A stretch of DNA of 64,000 nucleotides, taken from NCBI GenBank assembly GCA_905188195.1, contig CAJJKY010000006.1, positions 1 through 64,000 on the forward strand, in the 5' to 3' direction. The stretch's first letter is position 1. Each line of letters opens with the position of its first letter. This DNA comes from Streptococcus parasanguinis. Lineage in GTDB: Bacteria; Bacillota; Bacilli; Lactobacillales; Streptococcaceae. A program made the position numbers and the translations under genes. Positions 52,399 through 61,051 of this stretch are shown here, one piece after another. The notes under the pieces are model-generated. The model was given only the letters and a program-made list of their open reading frames with translations, was not told the DNA's origin and did no database searches.

Positions 52399-54306
52399 TC
52401 ATTTTTTATCTGATGTTTTAGATTTCGTTTTGCGAACCTTCCGTTTCACCTTCCAAATGCTAGCCCCTAAAGCCGGCAAAGTAAAGGTCAAAGTTTGTTC
52501 ATAATCCTTCCACAGTCCATCTTGAGACTGAACTGTCGGATTGTGCTCTTTCCAGACACCTCCCCATTCTTCTAATTCTGTATTCCAAATTTCTTCATAG
52601 ACCGCTGATACAGGCACACCAATCGTAAAGTCCTTGCGTTCTACTGGTGCCATATTGAAGACGCAAACCAAAAGATCGCCTTTACGATTTTTCCGGATCA
52701 TAGACAAGACGCTCTGATCCCGGTTATCTGCATCAATAATCTCTAAGCCATCAAAGCTATCATCAATCTCCCACAATTCCTTGTGTTCTTTGTAGAAATG
52801 ATTGAGCTGAGAAGTGAAAAGACGCATCTTAGCATTCATTTCATCCTCTAGATTGCCCCATTCCAGTTGCTCTTCTGACTTCCATTCCAAAAATTGACCA
52901 AATTCTGAACCCATAAAGAGTAATTTCTTACCTGGATGGCAAATCTGATAGGTCAAGAGGTTACGGAGTCCAGCAAATTGATTGTAACGATCTCCCCACA
53001 TCTTATGCATCAAACTCTTCTTACCATGCACCACTTCATCGTGTGAAAATGGTAGTAAGAAGTTTTCAGAAAATGCATACATGAAACTAAAGGTTACCAG
53101 GTTAAAGTCAAATTTCCGGTAGACGGGATCTTCTTCGTAGAATCGAAGGATATCATTCATCCACCCCATATTCCATTTATAGTCAAAGCCAAGTCCACCT
53201 TCTTCTTCAGGACCCGTGATCTTTTGACCAGCAGAACTTTCTTCTGCAATCATCATGACATCTGGGTGTTCGTTCTTGATAATCGCATTCAACCGTCTAA
53301 GGAAATTAACGCCTTCGTAGTTGAGGTTTCCACCATCAATATTTGGTGTCCATGGACCACTATCGTAGTCAAGATAGAGCATATTGCTCACAGCATCGAC
53401 CCGAATCCCATCTAAATGATAGGTATCAATCCAAAACTTCAAACTAGAAATCAAGAATGACTGGACTTGATTCTTTCCTAAGTCGAAGTTCAAGGCTCCC
53501 CATCCGTAGTTATGGGCACGATGTTCATCCTGGTATTCAAAGGTTGGTGTTCCATCATAATAAGCCAAGGCATCATCATTGATGATGAAATGTCCTGGCA
53601 CCCAATCCACGATCACTCCGATATTGTTGAGGTGGCATTCTTCCACAAAATCTTGAAACTCTTCTGGACTACCATAAGTCTGCTCGAGTGCAAAATACCC
53701 CATGAGCTGATAGCCCCAACTCAAGCCCAATGGATGGGCCATCACTGGCATAAATTCCACGTGGGTGTAGTTCATCTCCACCAAATATGGAATCAATTCT
53801 TCTTTTAGTTGTTTGAAGGTATAGGAACTGTGATCCTCATTACGTTTCCAAGATCCTGCGTGAACCTCATAAATATTAACAGGTCGTTCCTTAAAACCAA
53901 GTTTTTTACGGCGTGCTCTCCAGAGACCATCTTTCCAGTTTTTCTCTGGAATCGTCTTAATAATAGATCCTGTATTGGGTCTCTTTTCCATCCATAACGC
54001 TAGAGGATCAATTTTTTGAACCTGATGACCATTTTGTCGTGTCACTAAGTACTTGTAAATATCTCCCTCTTTTGCATCGGAACAGAAGACTTCCCAGACG
54101 CCTCCTTCATTACGAACCATTGGAATTTTATGAGCTTCCCAATCAGTGAAATCACCAATCAGATCCACAGCCTGAGCATTGGGAGCCCAAACGCGGAAGG
54201 TAAAGCCTTCTTGTTCTCCCCTTGTTTCCTTGTGAGCTCCTAAGTACTCTTGAAGATGGAAATTATCCCCTCTTCCAAATGTCCATAAGTCTGTGCTTCT
54301 ATCCAT
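52399..54306 (-). CDS. glgB: 1,4-alpha-glucan branching enzyme
   Basis: The 635-residue GH13 enzyme introduces alpha-1,6 branches. It has an N-terminal CBM48 domain ([20 protein letters not shown]), the (beta/alpha)8 barrel with the nucleophile in [12 protein letters not shown] and the acid in [20 protein letters not shown], and a C-terminal beta domain with a basic tail ([17 protein letters not shown]). It heads the operon behind a consensus promoter overlapped by a CcpA (cre) site. Confidence 0.97.
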   Translation of the reverse strand: MDRSTDLWTFGRGDNFHLQEYLGAHKETRGEQEGFTFRVWAPNAQAVDLIGDFTDWEAHKIPMVRNEGGVWEVFCSDAKEGDIYKYLVTRQNGHQVQKIDPLALWMEKRPNTGSIIKTIPEKNWKDGLWRARRKKLGFKERPVNIYEVHAGSWKRNEDHSSYTFKQLKEELIPYLVEMNYTHVEFMPVMAHPLGLSWGYQLMGYFALEQTYGSPEEFQDFVEECHLNNIGVIVDWVPGHFIINDDALAYYDGTPTFEYQDEHRAHNYGWGALNFDLGKNQVQSFLISSLKFWIDTYHLDGIRVDAVSNMLYLDYDSGPWTPNIDGGNLNYEGVNFLRRLNAIIKNEHPDVMMIAEESSAGQKITGPEEEGGLGFDYKWNMGWMNDILRFYEEDPVYRKFDFNLVTFSFMYAFSENFLLPFSHDEVVHGKKSLMHKMWGDRYNQFAGLRNLLTYQICHPGKKLLFMGSEFGQFLEWKSEEQLEWGNLEDEMNAKMRLFTSQLNHFYKEHKELWEIDDSFDGLEIIDADNRDQSVLSMIRKNRKGDLLVCVFNMAPVERKDFTIGVPVSAVYEEIWNTELEEWGGVWKEHNPTVQSQDGLWKDYEQTLTFTLPALGASIWKVKRKVRKTKSKTSDKK

Positions 54307-54326
54307 ATACTCACCTCTTTATTTTT

Positions 54327-54342
54327 TTGAAAGCGTTTTCTA
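54327..54342 (+). promoter_or_regulatory. CcpA catabolite-repression element (cre) of the glg operon
   Basis: TTGAAAGCGTTTTCTA matches the cre consensus (WTGNAARCGNWWWCAW type) at all central positions. It lies just downstream of the predicted glgB transcription start, where bound CcpA would block elongation or initiation. Confidence 0.75.
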
Positions 54343-54351
54343 GTTGTTTTT

Positions 54352-54380
54352 ATTTTACTATAAAATCACTTAATTTTCAA
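54352..54380 (-). promoter_or_regulatory. Promoter of the glycogen operon
   Basis: On the minus strand TTGAAA (54375-54380), 17 bases, TAAAAT (54352-54357). Confidence 0.75.
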
Positions 54381-54593
54381 GTTGATTCCTGTAAAATCAT
54401 GTAAATTTATCAGGAAAAGTTTTTCCATTTTCTTTCCCGAACCTTTTACTTCATTCCTTCGCTTTCCTCCTAATCTTACTTACGATTATACTATATATAC
54501 GAGGAAAATTAAACAAAAAACCGAACATTTAAATCACTATTTTTATTACTAACTAGTTTATTACGAATAAAATGAACATTTTTATGTACAATG
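54381..54593. other. AT-rich spacer between glgB and ptsI
   Basis: Beyond the glgB promoter and before the ptsI terminator I see only AT-rich sequence with no coding frame, repeat or recognisable site. Confidence 0.5.
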
Positions 54594-54627
54594 TAAAAAA
54601 AGACTAAGACAAATTTGTCTTAGTCTT
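54594..54627 (-). terminator. Terminator of ptsHI
   Basis: AAGACTAAGACAAA-TTTGTCTTAGTCTT is a perfect 14-bp inverted repeat, followed on the minus strand by TTTTT, 10 bases after the ptsI stop. Confidence 0.9.
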
Positions 54628-54636
54628 GATCGACTC

Positions 54637-56370
54637 TTAGTCTACGTTCACGTATTCTTTTGAAAGTTCAAGCACTTCTTCCATTGTTGAACATTCAGTC
54701 AGAGCACGGTTAGCGTATTCTTGCATTTTAGCTGTGTCGAGTTTCTTCATCAAGCTACGTGTACGAAGGACAGATGTCGCTGACATAGAGAACTCATCCA
54801 AGCCCATTCCGACAAGAAGTGGAACAGCAGTTTGGTCACCGGCCATTTCACCACACATACCTGCCCATTTGCCTTCAGCGTGAGCCGCTTTGATCACGTT
54901 GTTGATCAAACGAAGGATTGATGGGTTATATGGTTGGTAAAGGTATGAAACTTGTTCGTTCATACGGTCAGCAGCCATTGTGTATTGGATCAAGTCGTTT
55001 GTACCAATTGAGAAGAAATCAACTTCTTTAGCAAATTGATCCGCAAGCATTGCTGCAGCTGGGATTTCAATCATGATCCCTACTTGGATATCGTCTGCAA
55101 CAGCAACACCTTCCGCAAGCAATTTAGCCTTTTCTTCTTCAAGAATACCTTTAGCTGTACGGAACTCAGTCAACAAAGCAACCATTGGGAACATGATCCG
55201 CAATTTACCGTGAACAGATGCACGAAGCAAAGCACGCAATTGTGTACGGAACATTTGATTACCAGTTTCAGAGATAGAAATACGCAAAGCACGGAAACCT
55301 AAGAATGGGTTCATTTCTTTAGGAAGGTCGAAGTAAGGAAGTTCTTTATCCCCACCGATATCCATTGTACGAACAACCACAGGTTTACCATTCATACCTT
55401 CAAGAACAGCTTTGTAAGCTTCGTATTGGTCATCTTCTGTAGGGAAGTCTTGAGAATCCATGTACAAGAATTCTGTACGGTAAAGACCAACAGCTTCTGC
55501 ACCATTATCGTTTACACCTTCAACGTCTTTAGGTGTACCGATGTTAGCAGCCAACTCGAAGTGTTTTCCATCAGCAGTCACTGTTTTCGCATCTTTAAGG
55601 AGAGCCCATTCAGCTTTTTGTTTAGCATAAGCTTCACCAGCTGCTTTGAACTCTGCAATTTGTTCTTCAGTAGGGTTGATTACTACTTCACCAGTGATCC
55701 CTGAAACAGCCAAAACATCGCCATCTTTGACAAGTTCTGTGATGTTATTTGTACCAAGAACAGCTGCGATTTCAAGTGTACGAGCCATGATAGCTGAGTG
55801 ACTGGTACGTCCACCGATATTCGTAACAAAAGCTTTTACATACTTTTTGTTCAACTGTGCTGTATCAGATGGAGTCAAGTCATGCGCAACCACGATTGCT
55901 TCTTCATTGATAGAAGCAGGGTTTGGCAATTTCTTACCAAGCAAGTTGGCAAGGACACGTTTGGTAACGTCACGAATATCTGCTGCACGTTCTTGCATGT
56001 AAGGATTGTCTTCCATTCCTTCAAAGATCGCAATGAACATGTCAGTGACTTCTTTCAAGCCAGCTTCTGCATTGATTTTTTTCGTACGAATTGTTTCTTT
56101 GATCTGACCAATCATTTCAGGGTCAGCAAGAACCATCATATGCGCATCAAAAACTTGCGCTGCTTCTTCACCAAGGCTTGCTACTGCATTCTCCCGAATA
56201 AGAGAAAGCTCGTTTTGTGAAGCTTCAAGAGCTGCATCCAAACGAGCTTCTTCTGCACTTGTATCTTCGACTGAAACAGTCTCAAATGATAAGTCTGGTT
56301 GAATGAGCAAATATGCCTTAGCAACAGCAACACCGTCAGATGCTGCAATTCCTTTTAGCATTTTTGTCAT
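54637..56370 (-). CDS. ptsI: Phosphoenolpyruvate--protein phosphotransferase (enzyme I)
   Basis: The 577-residue cytosolic enzyme takes phosphate from PEP and passes it to HPr, feeding all PTS sugar transporters. It has the phospho-His motif [16 protein letters not shown] in the N-terminal part and the C-terminal PEP-binding barrel with [44 protein letters not shown] and the GMCGEMAGD loop with its Cys. It begins 4 bases after the ptsH stop. Confidence 0.98.
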   Translation of the reverse strand: MTKMLKGIAASDGVAVAKAYLLIQPDLSFETVSVEDTSAEEARLDAALEASQNELSLIRENAVASLGEEAAQVFDAHMMVLADPEMIGQIKETIRTKKINAEAGLKEVTDMFIAIFEGMEDNPYMQERAADIRDVTKRVLANLLGKKLPNPASINEEAIVVAHDLTPSDTAQLNKKYVKAFVTNIGGRTSHSAIMARTLEIAAVLGTNNITELVKDGDVLAVSGITGEVVINPTEEQIAEFKAAGEAYAKQKAEWALLKDAKTVTADGKHFELAANIGTPKDVEGVNDNGAEAVGLYRTEFLYMDSQDFPTEDDQYEAYKAVLEGMNGKPVVVRTMDIGGDKELPYFDLPKEMNPFLGFRALRISISETGNQMFRTQLRALLRASVHGKLRIMFPMVALLTEFRTAKGILEEEKAKLLAEGVAVADDIQVGIMIEIPAAAMLADQFAKEVDFFSIGTNDLIQYTMAADRMNEQVSYLYQPYNPSILRLINNVIKAAHAEGKWAGMCGEMAGDQTAVPLLVGMGLDEFSMSATSVLRTRSLMKKLDTAKMQEYANRALTECSTMEEVLELSKEYVNVD

Positions 56371-56374
56371 ATTT

Positions 56375-56638
56375 TTAAGCCAATCCTTCTTTAGTCATTG
56401 TTTCTGAGATAGCTGCGATAGCATCATCAGCGTCAGCACCTTCTGCAGAGATTACAACGTCTGCTCCTTGACCAACACCAAGGCTCATAACACCCATGAT
56501 TGATTTCAAGTTAACTGATTTACCTTTGTATTCAAGAGTAATATCTGAAGCAAATTTGCTAGCAGTTTGAACCAACAAAGTTGCTGGACGTGCGTGGATA
56601 CCTGTTTCTGCCACGATGTGGAAATCTTTAGAAGCCAT
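56375..56638 (-). CDS. ptsH: Phosphocarrier protein HPr
   Basis: The 87-residue protein carries the PTS phosphate on His15 (TGIHARPAT). Ser46 ([11 protein letters not shown]) is the HPr kinase site whose phosphorylation makes HPr the co-repressor of CcpA; this links it to the cre site before glgB in the same window. ATG at 56638 follows AAAGGAGAG. It heads the ptsHI operon with a consensus promoter. Confidence 0.98.
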   Translation of the reverse strand: MASKDFHIVAETGIHARPATLLVQTASKFASDITLEYKGKSVNLKSIMGVMSLGVGQGADVVISAEGADADDAIAAISETMTKEGLA

Positions 56639-56701
56639 AGTTTGACTCTCCTTTTTAAAAATAGTTTTTGAGTTACCTTTTGATAACCCTTACAATTTGG
56701 T

Positions 56702-56730
56702 ATTATATCATCTTTTGAAATTTTTTTCAA
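56702..56730 (-). promoter_or_regulatory. Promoter of ptsHI
   Basis: On the minus strand TTGAAA (56725-56730), 17 bases, TATAAT (56702-56707). Confidence 0.85.
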
Positions 56731-56980
56731 GATTTTTATCACTGACTTACAGAAAAAGACTGCGAAAAATCCCAATTTAGATACATTTTAAGAAGCACCT
56801 GAAGAACAGAGAAAATATCTTTTCAATTTTCTACTATATTATAAGTAACATTTTCCTCCGCTTTCAATGAAAAGAAGCAACTGAACCACAGGATATTGAT
56901 TCACCAAAAAATTATAACTAATTAAAGATGCTTTAAAGCCTATTCCTATCCCATTTCTTCGATTTTCACACTTTTCTCTC
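56731..56980. other. Spacer between the divergent ptsHI and nrd promoters
   Basis: About 250 AT-rich bases with no coding frame or clear repeat. The last part leads into the NrdR-like boxes of nrdH. Confidence 0.5.
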
Positions 56981-56981
56981 A

Positions 56982-57038
56982 CCACAATATATTGTGCTTT
57001 GAAAACTCCATTTCATCTCTTTGCACAATATTTAGTTT
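56982..57038 (+). promoter_or_regulatory. Two NrdR-like boxes
   Basis: CCACAATATATTGTGC (56982-56997) is a near-palindrome close to the NrdR consensus ACACWATATATWGTGT. A weaker copy GCACAATATTTAGTTT starts at 57023, 41 bases later, about four helical turns. Both lie directly upstream of the nrdH -35. NrdR represses ribonucleotide reductase genes according to ATP/dATP level. Confidence 0.7.
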
Positions 57039-57045
57039 TATTTTG

Positions 57046-57074
57046 TTGACAAGTTGCTGGATTTTGTTTATACT
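57046..57074 (+). promoter_or_regulatory. Promoter of nrdH
   Basis: TTGACA (57046-57051), 17 bases, TATACT (57069-57074). Confidence 0.85.
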
Positions 57075-57113
57075 GTTTACAGATTTATATTTCGATAGGA
57101 GAACGGAAAAGAA

Positions 57114-57332
57114 ATGGTAACCATTTATTCAAAAAATAATTGTGTTCAATGCAAAATGACCAAGCGATTCCTCGATAGCAATCACGTGGAATATCGCGAA
57201 ATTAACTTAGATGAACAGCCAGAATTTGTAGAGCATGTTAAAAACCTTGGCTTCAATGCTGCTCCAGTTATTCAAACACCGGATGAAGTATTTTCTGGTT
57301 TTCAACCAGCTAAGTTGAAGAAACTTTCTTAA
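57114..57332 (+). CDS. nrdH: Glutaredoxin-like protein NrdH
   Basis: The 72-residue redoxin reduces the class Ib ribonucleotide reductase. It has the CxxC active site at 10-13 (NNCVQCKMTK) and the thioredoxin-fold motif FNAAPVIQTPDEVFSGFQPAKLK. ATG at 57114 follows TAGGAGA. A hairpin terminator separates it from nrdE, so nrdE may be expressed at a lower level. Confidence 0.96.
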   Translation: MVTIYSKNNCVQCKMTKRFLDSNHVEYREINLDEQPEFVEHVKNLGFNAAPVIQTPDEVFSGFQPAKLKKLS

Positions 57333-57358
57333 TAAACACAGTATTTTGCTTAAATAGG

Positions 57359-57391
57359 GTCTAGCGTTAGCAACCTAACACTAGACTTTTT
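57359..57391 (+). terminator. Hairpin between nrdH and nrdE
   Basis: GTCTAGCGTTAG-CAAC-CTAACACTAGAC with one mismatch, followed by TTTTTAC. It should terminate part of the nrdH transcripts. Confidence 0.8.
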
Positions 57392-57446
57392 ACTTGGAAA
57401 GAGAGGACTTCTCCTCTTCATTTTTTTGAACTAGAAAAGGATTATT

Positions 57447-59606
57447 ATGGGATTAAAATCTCTTGAAGATGTGACGTATTTTCGTCTTAACAATGAAATC
57501 AACCGTCCAGTAAACGGCCAAATCGTGCTTCATAAGGATAAAGAAGCTTTGGATGCATTCTTTAAAGAAAATGTTGTACCAAATACTAAAGCCTTTGACT
57601 CGATTACAGACAAGATTCAGTACCTTCTCGAGCACAATTACATTGAGAGAGCTTTTATCGAGAAATACCGTCCTGAATTTTTAGAGGAATTGGCCCAATT
57701 TATCAAAGACCAAAACTTCCAATTCAAGTCCTTCATGGCGGCCTACAAATTCTATAACCAATACGCTTTGAAAACAAATGATGGAGAATACTATCTTGAA
57801 AGCATGGAAGACCGTGTCTTCTTCAATGCTCTCTATTTTGCAGATGGGAATGAAGCTATCGCGCGAGACATCGCAAACGAAATTATCCACCAACGCTACC
57901 AACCAGCGACTCCTTCTTTCTTAAACGCTGGACGTGCCCGCCGTGGAGAATTGGTTTCATGTTTCTTGATCCAGGTAACCGATGATATGAACGCGATCGG
58001 ACGTTCCATCAACTCTGCCCTTCAACTTTCACGTATCGGTGGTGGGGTTGGGATTTCCCTCAGCAACCTTCGTGAAGCTGGAGCACCAATCAAAGGGTAT
58101 GAAGGAGCCGCTTCTGGGGTCGTACCTGTTATGAAACTCTTTGAAGATAGCTTCTCTTACTCTAACCAATTGGGACAACGACAAGGGGCTGGGGTTGTTT
58201 ACCTCAACGTCTTCCACCCAGACATCATCGCCTTCCTTTCTACTAAGAAGGAAAATGCCGATGAAAAAGTTCGGGTGAAGACTCTCTCACTTGGTGTCGT
58301 CGTGCCAGATAAGTTCTACGAGTTGGCTCGTAAGAATGAAGAGATGTACCTCTTTAGCCCTTACTCTGTAGAGCGTGAATACGGAGTACCATTCAACTAC
58401 ATCGACATCACTGAAAAATACGATGAGTTGGTTGCTAATCCAAACATCCGCAAGACAAAAATTAAGGCACGTGATTTGGAAACTGAAATTTCTAAATTGC
58501 AACAAGAATCTGGCTATCCCTATGTAGTCAACATCGATACTGCTAACCGGGCCAACCCAGTTGATGGGAAAATCATCATGAGTAACTTGTGTTCAGAGAT
58601 CCTACAGGTTCAAGAACCAAGCTTGATCAACGATGCCCAAGAATTTGTCCAAATGGGAACAGACGTCTCATGTAACCTTGGTTCAACCAACGTAGTTAAC
58701 ATGATGACTTCACCTGATTTTGGTCGTTCGATTCGTGCCATGGTTCGTGCTTTGACCTTCGTTACAGATAGCTCTCATATCGTGGCCGTTCCAACTATTG
58801 ACCACGGAAACAAACTGGCGCATTCGTTCGGACTTGGAGCTATGGGACTTCACAGCTACCTTGCGCAACAATTGATTGAATACGGATCACCTGAGTCTGT
58901 TGAGTTTACAAGTATCTACTTCATGCTCATGAACTACTGGACTCTCGTAGAATCAAATAACATTGCGCGCGAACGGGGTGTTACCTTCCACAACTTCGAA
59001 AAATCTGATTATGCCAACGGTACTTACTTTGATAAGTACACGACTGGAGAATTTGTACCAAAATCTGATCGCGTCAAAGAACTCTTTAAAGATATCTTTA
59101 TCCCAAGTGCTGATGATTGGGCAGAACTGCGTGCTAAAGTTCAAGCAGATGGTCTTTACCACCAAAACCGCCTAGCTGTCGCACCAAATGGATCTATCAG
59201 TTACATCAATGACGTATCTGCTTCAATCCACCCAATTACACAACGGATTGAAGAACGCCAAGAGAAAAAGATCGGTAAGATCTACTACCCTGCAGCAGGA
59301 TTGTCAACGGAAACGATTCCTTACTACACTTCTGCCTACGACATGGATATGCGAAAAGTCATCGATGTCTATGCTGCCGCAACTGAGCATGTAGACCAAG
59401 GTCTTTCACTGACTCTCTTTATGCGCAGCGATATTCCAAAGGGTCTTTACGAATGGAAAACTGAAAACAAACAAACCACTCGTGACTTGTCTATCCTTCG
59501 GAACTACGCCTTTAACAAGGGTATCAAGTCTATCTACTACGTCCGTACCTTTACAGATGATGGTGGAGAAGTTGGCGCCAACCAATGTGAAAGCTGTGTC
59601 ATCTAA
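57447..59606 (+). CDS. nrdE: Class Ib ribonucleoside-diphosphate reductase alpha subunit
   Basis: The 719-residue catalytic subunit reduces NDPs to dNDPs. It has the N-terminal R1 domain without a dATP-binding ATP-cone (typical of class Ib), the active-site region GGVGISLSNLREAGAPI, the substrate loop NLCSEILQ with its Cys, and the C-terminal redox tail NQCESCVI. ATG at 57447 follows AAAGGA. nrdF follows after a terminator. No nrdI flavodoxin gene is in the cluster. Confidence 0.98.
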   Translation: MGLKSLEDVTYFRLNNEINRPVNGQIVLHKDKEALDAFFKENVVPNTKAFDSITDKIQYLLEHNYIERAFIEKYRPEFLEELAQFIKDQNFQFKSFMAAYKFYNQYALKTNDGEYYLESMEDRVFFNALYFADGNEAIARDIANEIIHQRYQPATPSFLNAGRARRGELVSCFLIQVTDDMNAIGRSINSALQLSRIGGGVGISLSNLREAGAPIKGYEGAASGVVPVMKLFEDSFSYSNQLGQRQGAGVVYLNVFHPDIIAFLSTKKENADEKVRVKTLSLGVVVPDKFYELARKNEEMYLFSPYSVEREYGVPFNYIDITEKYDELVANPNIRKTKIKARDLETEISKLQQESGYPYVVNIDTANRANPVDGKIIMSNLCSEILQVQEPSLINDAQEFVQMGTDVSCNLGSTNVVNMMTSPDFGRSIRAMVRALTFVTDSSHIVAVPTIDHGNKLAHSFGLGAMGLHSYLAQQLIEYGSPESVEFTSIYFMLMNYWTLVESNNIARERGVTFHNFEKSDYANGTYFDKYTTGEFVPKSDRVKELFKDIFIPSADDWAELRAKVQADGLYHQNRLAVAPNGSISYINDVSASIHPITQRIEERQEKKIGKIYYPAAGLSTETIPYYTSAYDMDMRKVIDVYAAATEHVDQGLSLTLFMRSDIPKGLYEWKTENKQTTRDLSILRNYAFNKGIKSIYYVRTFTDDGGEVGANQCESCVI

Positions 59607-59628
59607 TCCGCTATCCTAGATAGCTATC

Positions 59629-59651
59629 AAAAGTCGGTTCGCCGACTTTTT
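59629..59651 (+). terminator. Terminator of nrdE
   Basis: AAAAGTCGG-TTCG-CCGACTTTT followed by TG; a stable tetraloop stem 22 bases after the nrdE stop. Confidence 0.85.
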
Positions 59652-59675
59652 GTGCGGTATTCTATCAATTTATGG

Positions 59676-59681
59676 TAGAAT
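59676..59681 (+). promoter_or_regulatory. Extended -10 for nrdF
   Basis: TATGGTAGAAT after the nrdE terminator gives nrdF a promoter of its own. Confidence 0.5.
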
Positions 59682-59719
59682 AGTAACGATTGAATGAATT
59701 GAAAAAGAAAGTGATGCAA

Positions 59720-60679
59720 ATGGAAACATACTACAAAGCCATTAACTGGAATGCGATCGAAGATGTCATCGATAAATCGACCTGGGAAAAACTGACAGAG
59801 CAATTCTGGTTGGATACACGTATCCCTTTGTCAAACGACTTGGATGACTGGAGAAAGTTGTCGAATAAAGAAAAAGACCTAGTTGGTAAAGTCTTTGGGG
59901 GATTGACCCTTCTAGATACCATGCAATCTGAAACAGGTGTTCAAGCTCTTCGTGCGGATATTCGTACTCCCCATGAAGAAGCTGTCTTTAACAACATCCA
60001 ATTTATGGAATCAGTCCATGCTAAGTCATACTCTTCTATCTTTTCGACCTTGAATACCAAGTCAGAAATCGAAGAGATTTTCGAATGGACCAACACCAAT
60101 CCTTTCCTTCAAAGGAAGGCAGAAATCATCAACGAAATCTACCTCAATGGAACCCCTCTTGAAAAGAAAGTCGCCAGTGTTTTCCTTGAGACCTTCCTCT
60201 TCTACTCTGGTTTCTTCACACCTCTCTACTATCTTGGAAACAACAAATTGGCCAACGTAGCTGAAATCATCAAGTTGATCATTCGGGACGAATCAGTTCA
60301 CGGAACCTATATCGGCTACAAGTTCCAACTTGGATTTAACGAATTACCAGAAGAAGAACAAGAAAAACTCAAAGAGTGGATGTATGATCTTCTCTACACC
60401 CTCTATGAAAACGAAGAAGGCTACACAGAGAGCCTCTATGACGGTGTGGGCTGGACTGAGGAAGTCAAGACCTTCCTTCGCTACAACGCCAATAAAGCCC
60501 TCATGAACTTGGGACAAGATCCGCTTTTCCCAGACTCAGCAGATGACGTTAACCCAATCGTCATGAACGGAATCTCAACCGGTACCTCTAACCACGACTT
60601 CTTCTCTCAAGTCGGAAATGGTTACCTTCTCGGTGAAGTAGAAGCCATGCAGGATGACGATTATAACTACGGACTATAA
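59720..60679 (+). CDS. nrdF: Class Ib ribonucleoside-diphosphate reductase beta subunit
   Basis: The 319-residue subunit houses the dimetal-tyrosyl radical. The ligand-bearing helices include the region MESVHAKSYSSIFSTL and IIRDESVHGTYIGYKFQ, and DTMQSETGVQ lies in the first metal helix. ATG at 59720 gives METYYKAINWN, the usual NrdF N-terminus; an in-frame ATG two codons earlier and a further upstream TTG are less likely. It has its own possible promoter, and its terminator is duplicated downstream. NrdI, needed for manganese cofactor assembly, must be encoded elsewhere. Confidence 0.96.
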   Translation: METYYKAINWNAIEDVIDKSTWEKLTEQFWLDTRIPLSNDLDDWRKLSNKEKDLVGKVFGGLTLLDTMQSETGVQALRADIRTPHEEAVFNNIQFMESVHAKSYSSIFSTLNTKSEIEEIFEWTNTNPFLQRKAEIINEIYLNGTPLEKKVASVFLETFLFYSGFFTPLYYLGNNKLANVAEIIKLIIRDESVHGTYIGYKFQLGFNELPEEEQEKLKEWMYDLLYTLYENEEGYTESLYDGVGWTEEVKTFLRYNANKALMNLGQDPLFPDSADDVNPIVMNGISTGTSNHDFFSQVGNGYLLGEVEAMQDDDYNYGL

Positions 60680-60684
60680 GACAA

Positions 60685-60711
60685 AAACCTTTCCAGACGG
60701 AAAGGTTTTTA
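60685..60711 (+). terminator. Terminator of nrdF (first copy)
   Basis: AACCTTTCC-AGAC-GGAAAGGTT followed by TTT, directly after the nrdF stop. Confidence 0.9.
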
Positions 60712-60785
60712 AATATAGACAACCTATTGTTTTACATAAAACAGATAGATGATTTTCAAAAAATGACTTTTATTTTTTGAAGATT

Positions 60786-60925
60786 AAAAACTTTCCGCCG
60801 TGAGAAAAGTGTTAGAAACAATCATGTTTCTAGCACTCGGGAGTTTTGGAACCTTAGGTCCAAAACTAAGTCATGGAACTTCTTTGAAGTTCGCTGACGT
60901 CCGTACTCACCTAAGGAAAGTTTTT
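60786..60925. repeat. Three-hairpin structured element enclosed by a long stem
   Basis: An outer stem pairs AAAAACTTTCC (60786-60796) with GGAAAGTTTTT (60915-60925) and GTGAG (60800-60804) with CTCAC (60906-60910). Inside are three hairpins: a 13-bp stem at 60808-60837 with loop ATCA; GTTTTGGA/TCCAAAAC at 60843-60866 capped by CC/GG; and GAACTTC-TTT-GAAGTTC at 60876-60892 inside a GTCA/TGAC extension (60870-60898). The cloverleaf-like layout suggests a structured RNA or a mobile repeat. I recall similar sequence recurring in streptococcal intergenic regions, but the family and strand are not certain. Confidence 0.75.
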
Positions 60926-60948
60926 TAGAAGACTTTATCTTCAATCTG

Positions 60949-60977
60949 AAACCTTTCCAGACGGAAAGGTTTTTTTG
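60949..60977 (+). terminator. Second copy of the nrdF terminator
   Basis: The same 26 bases as at 60685-60710 occur again here, with TTT added. The two copies flank the three-hairpin element as direct repeats. Confidence 0.85.
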
Positions 60978-61012
60978 TTGCAATCTTTTTCTAATTGGAT
61001 CTGCTTCTTTTT

Positions 61013-61044
61013 GAAAAAAGAGGTTGGACAAACATCCAACCTCT
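61013..61044 (-). terminator. Terminator of alaS
   Basis: The minus strand reads AGAGGTTGGA-TGTTTG-TCCAACCTCT followed by TTTTT, 8 bases after the alaS stop. Confidence 0.9.
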
Positions 61045-61051
61045 CCGATGA

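Noticed and set aside
60822..61031. 69-residue minus-strand frame across the three-hairpin element
   Set aside because: It reads through the alaS terminator and the duplicated nrdF terminator into the structured repeat. The hairpins explain the conservation better than a protein would.
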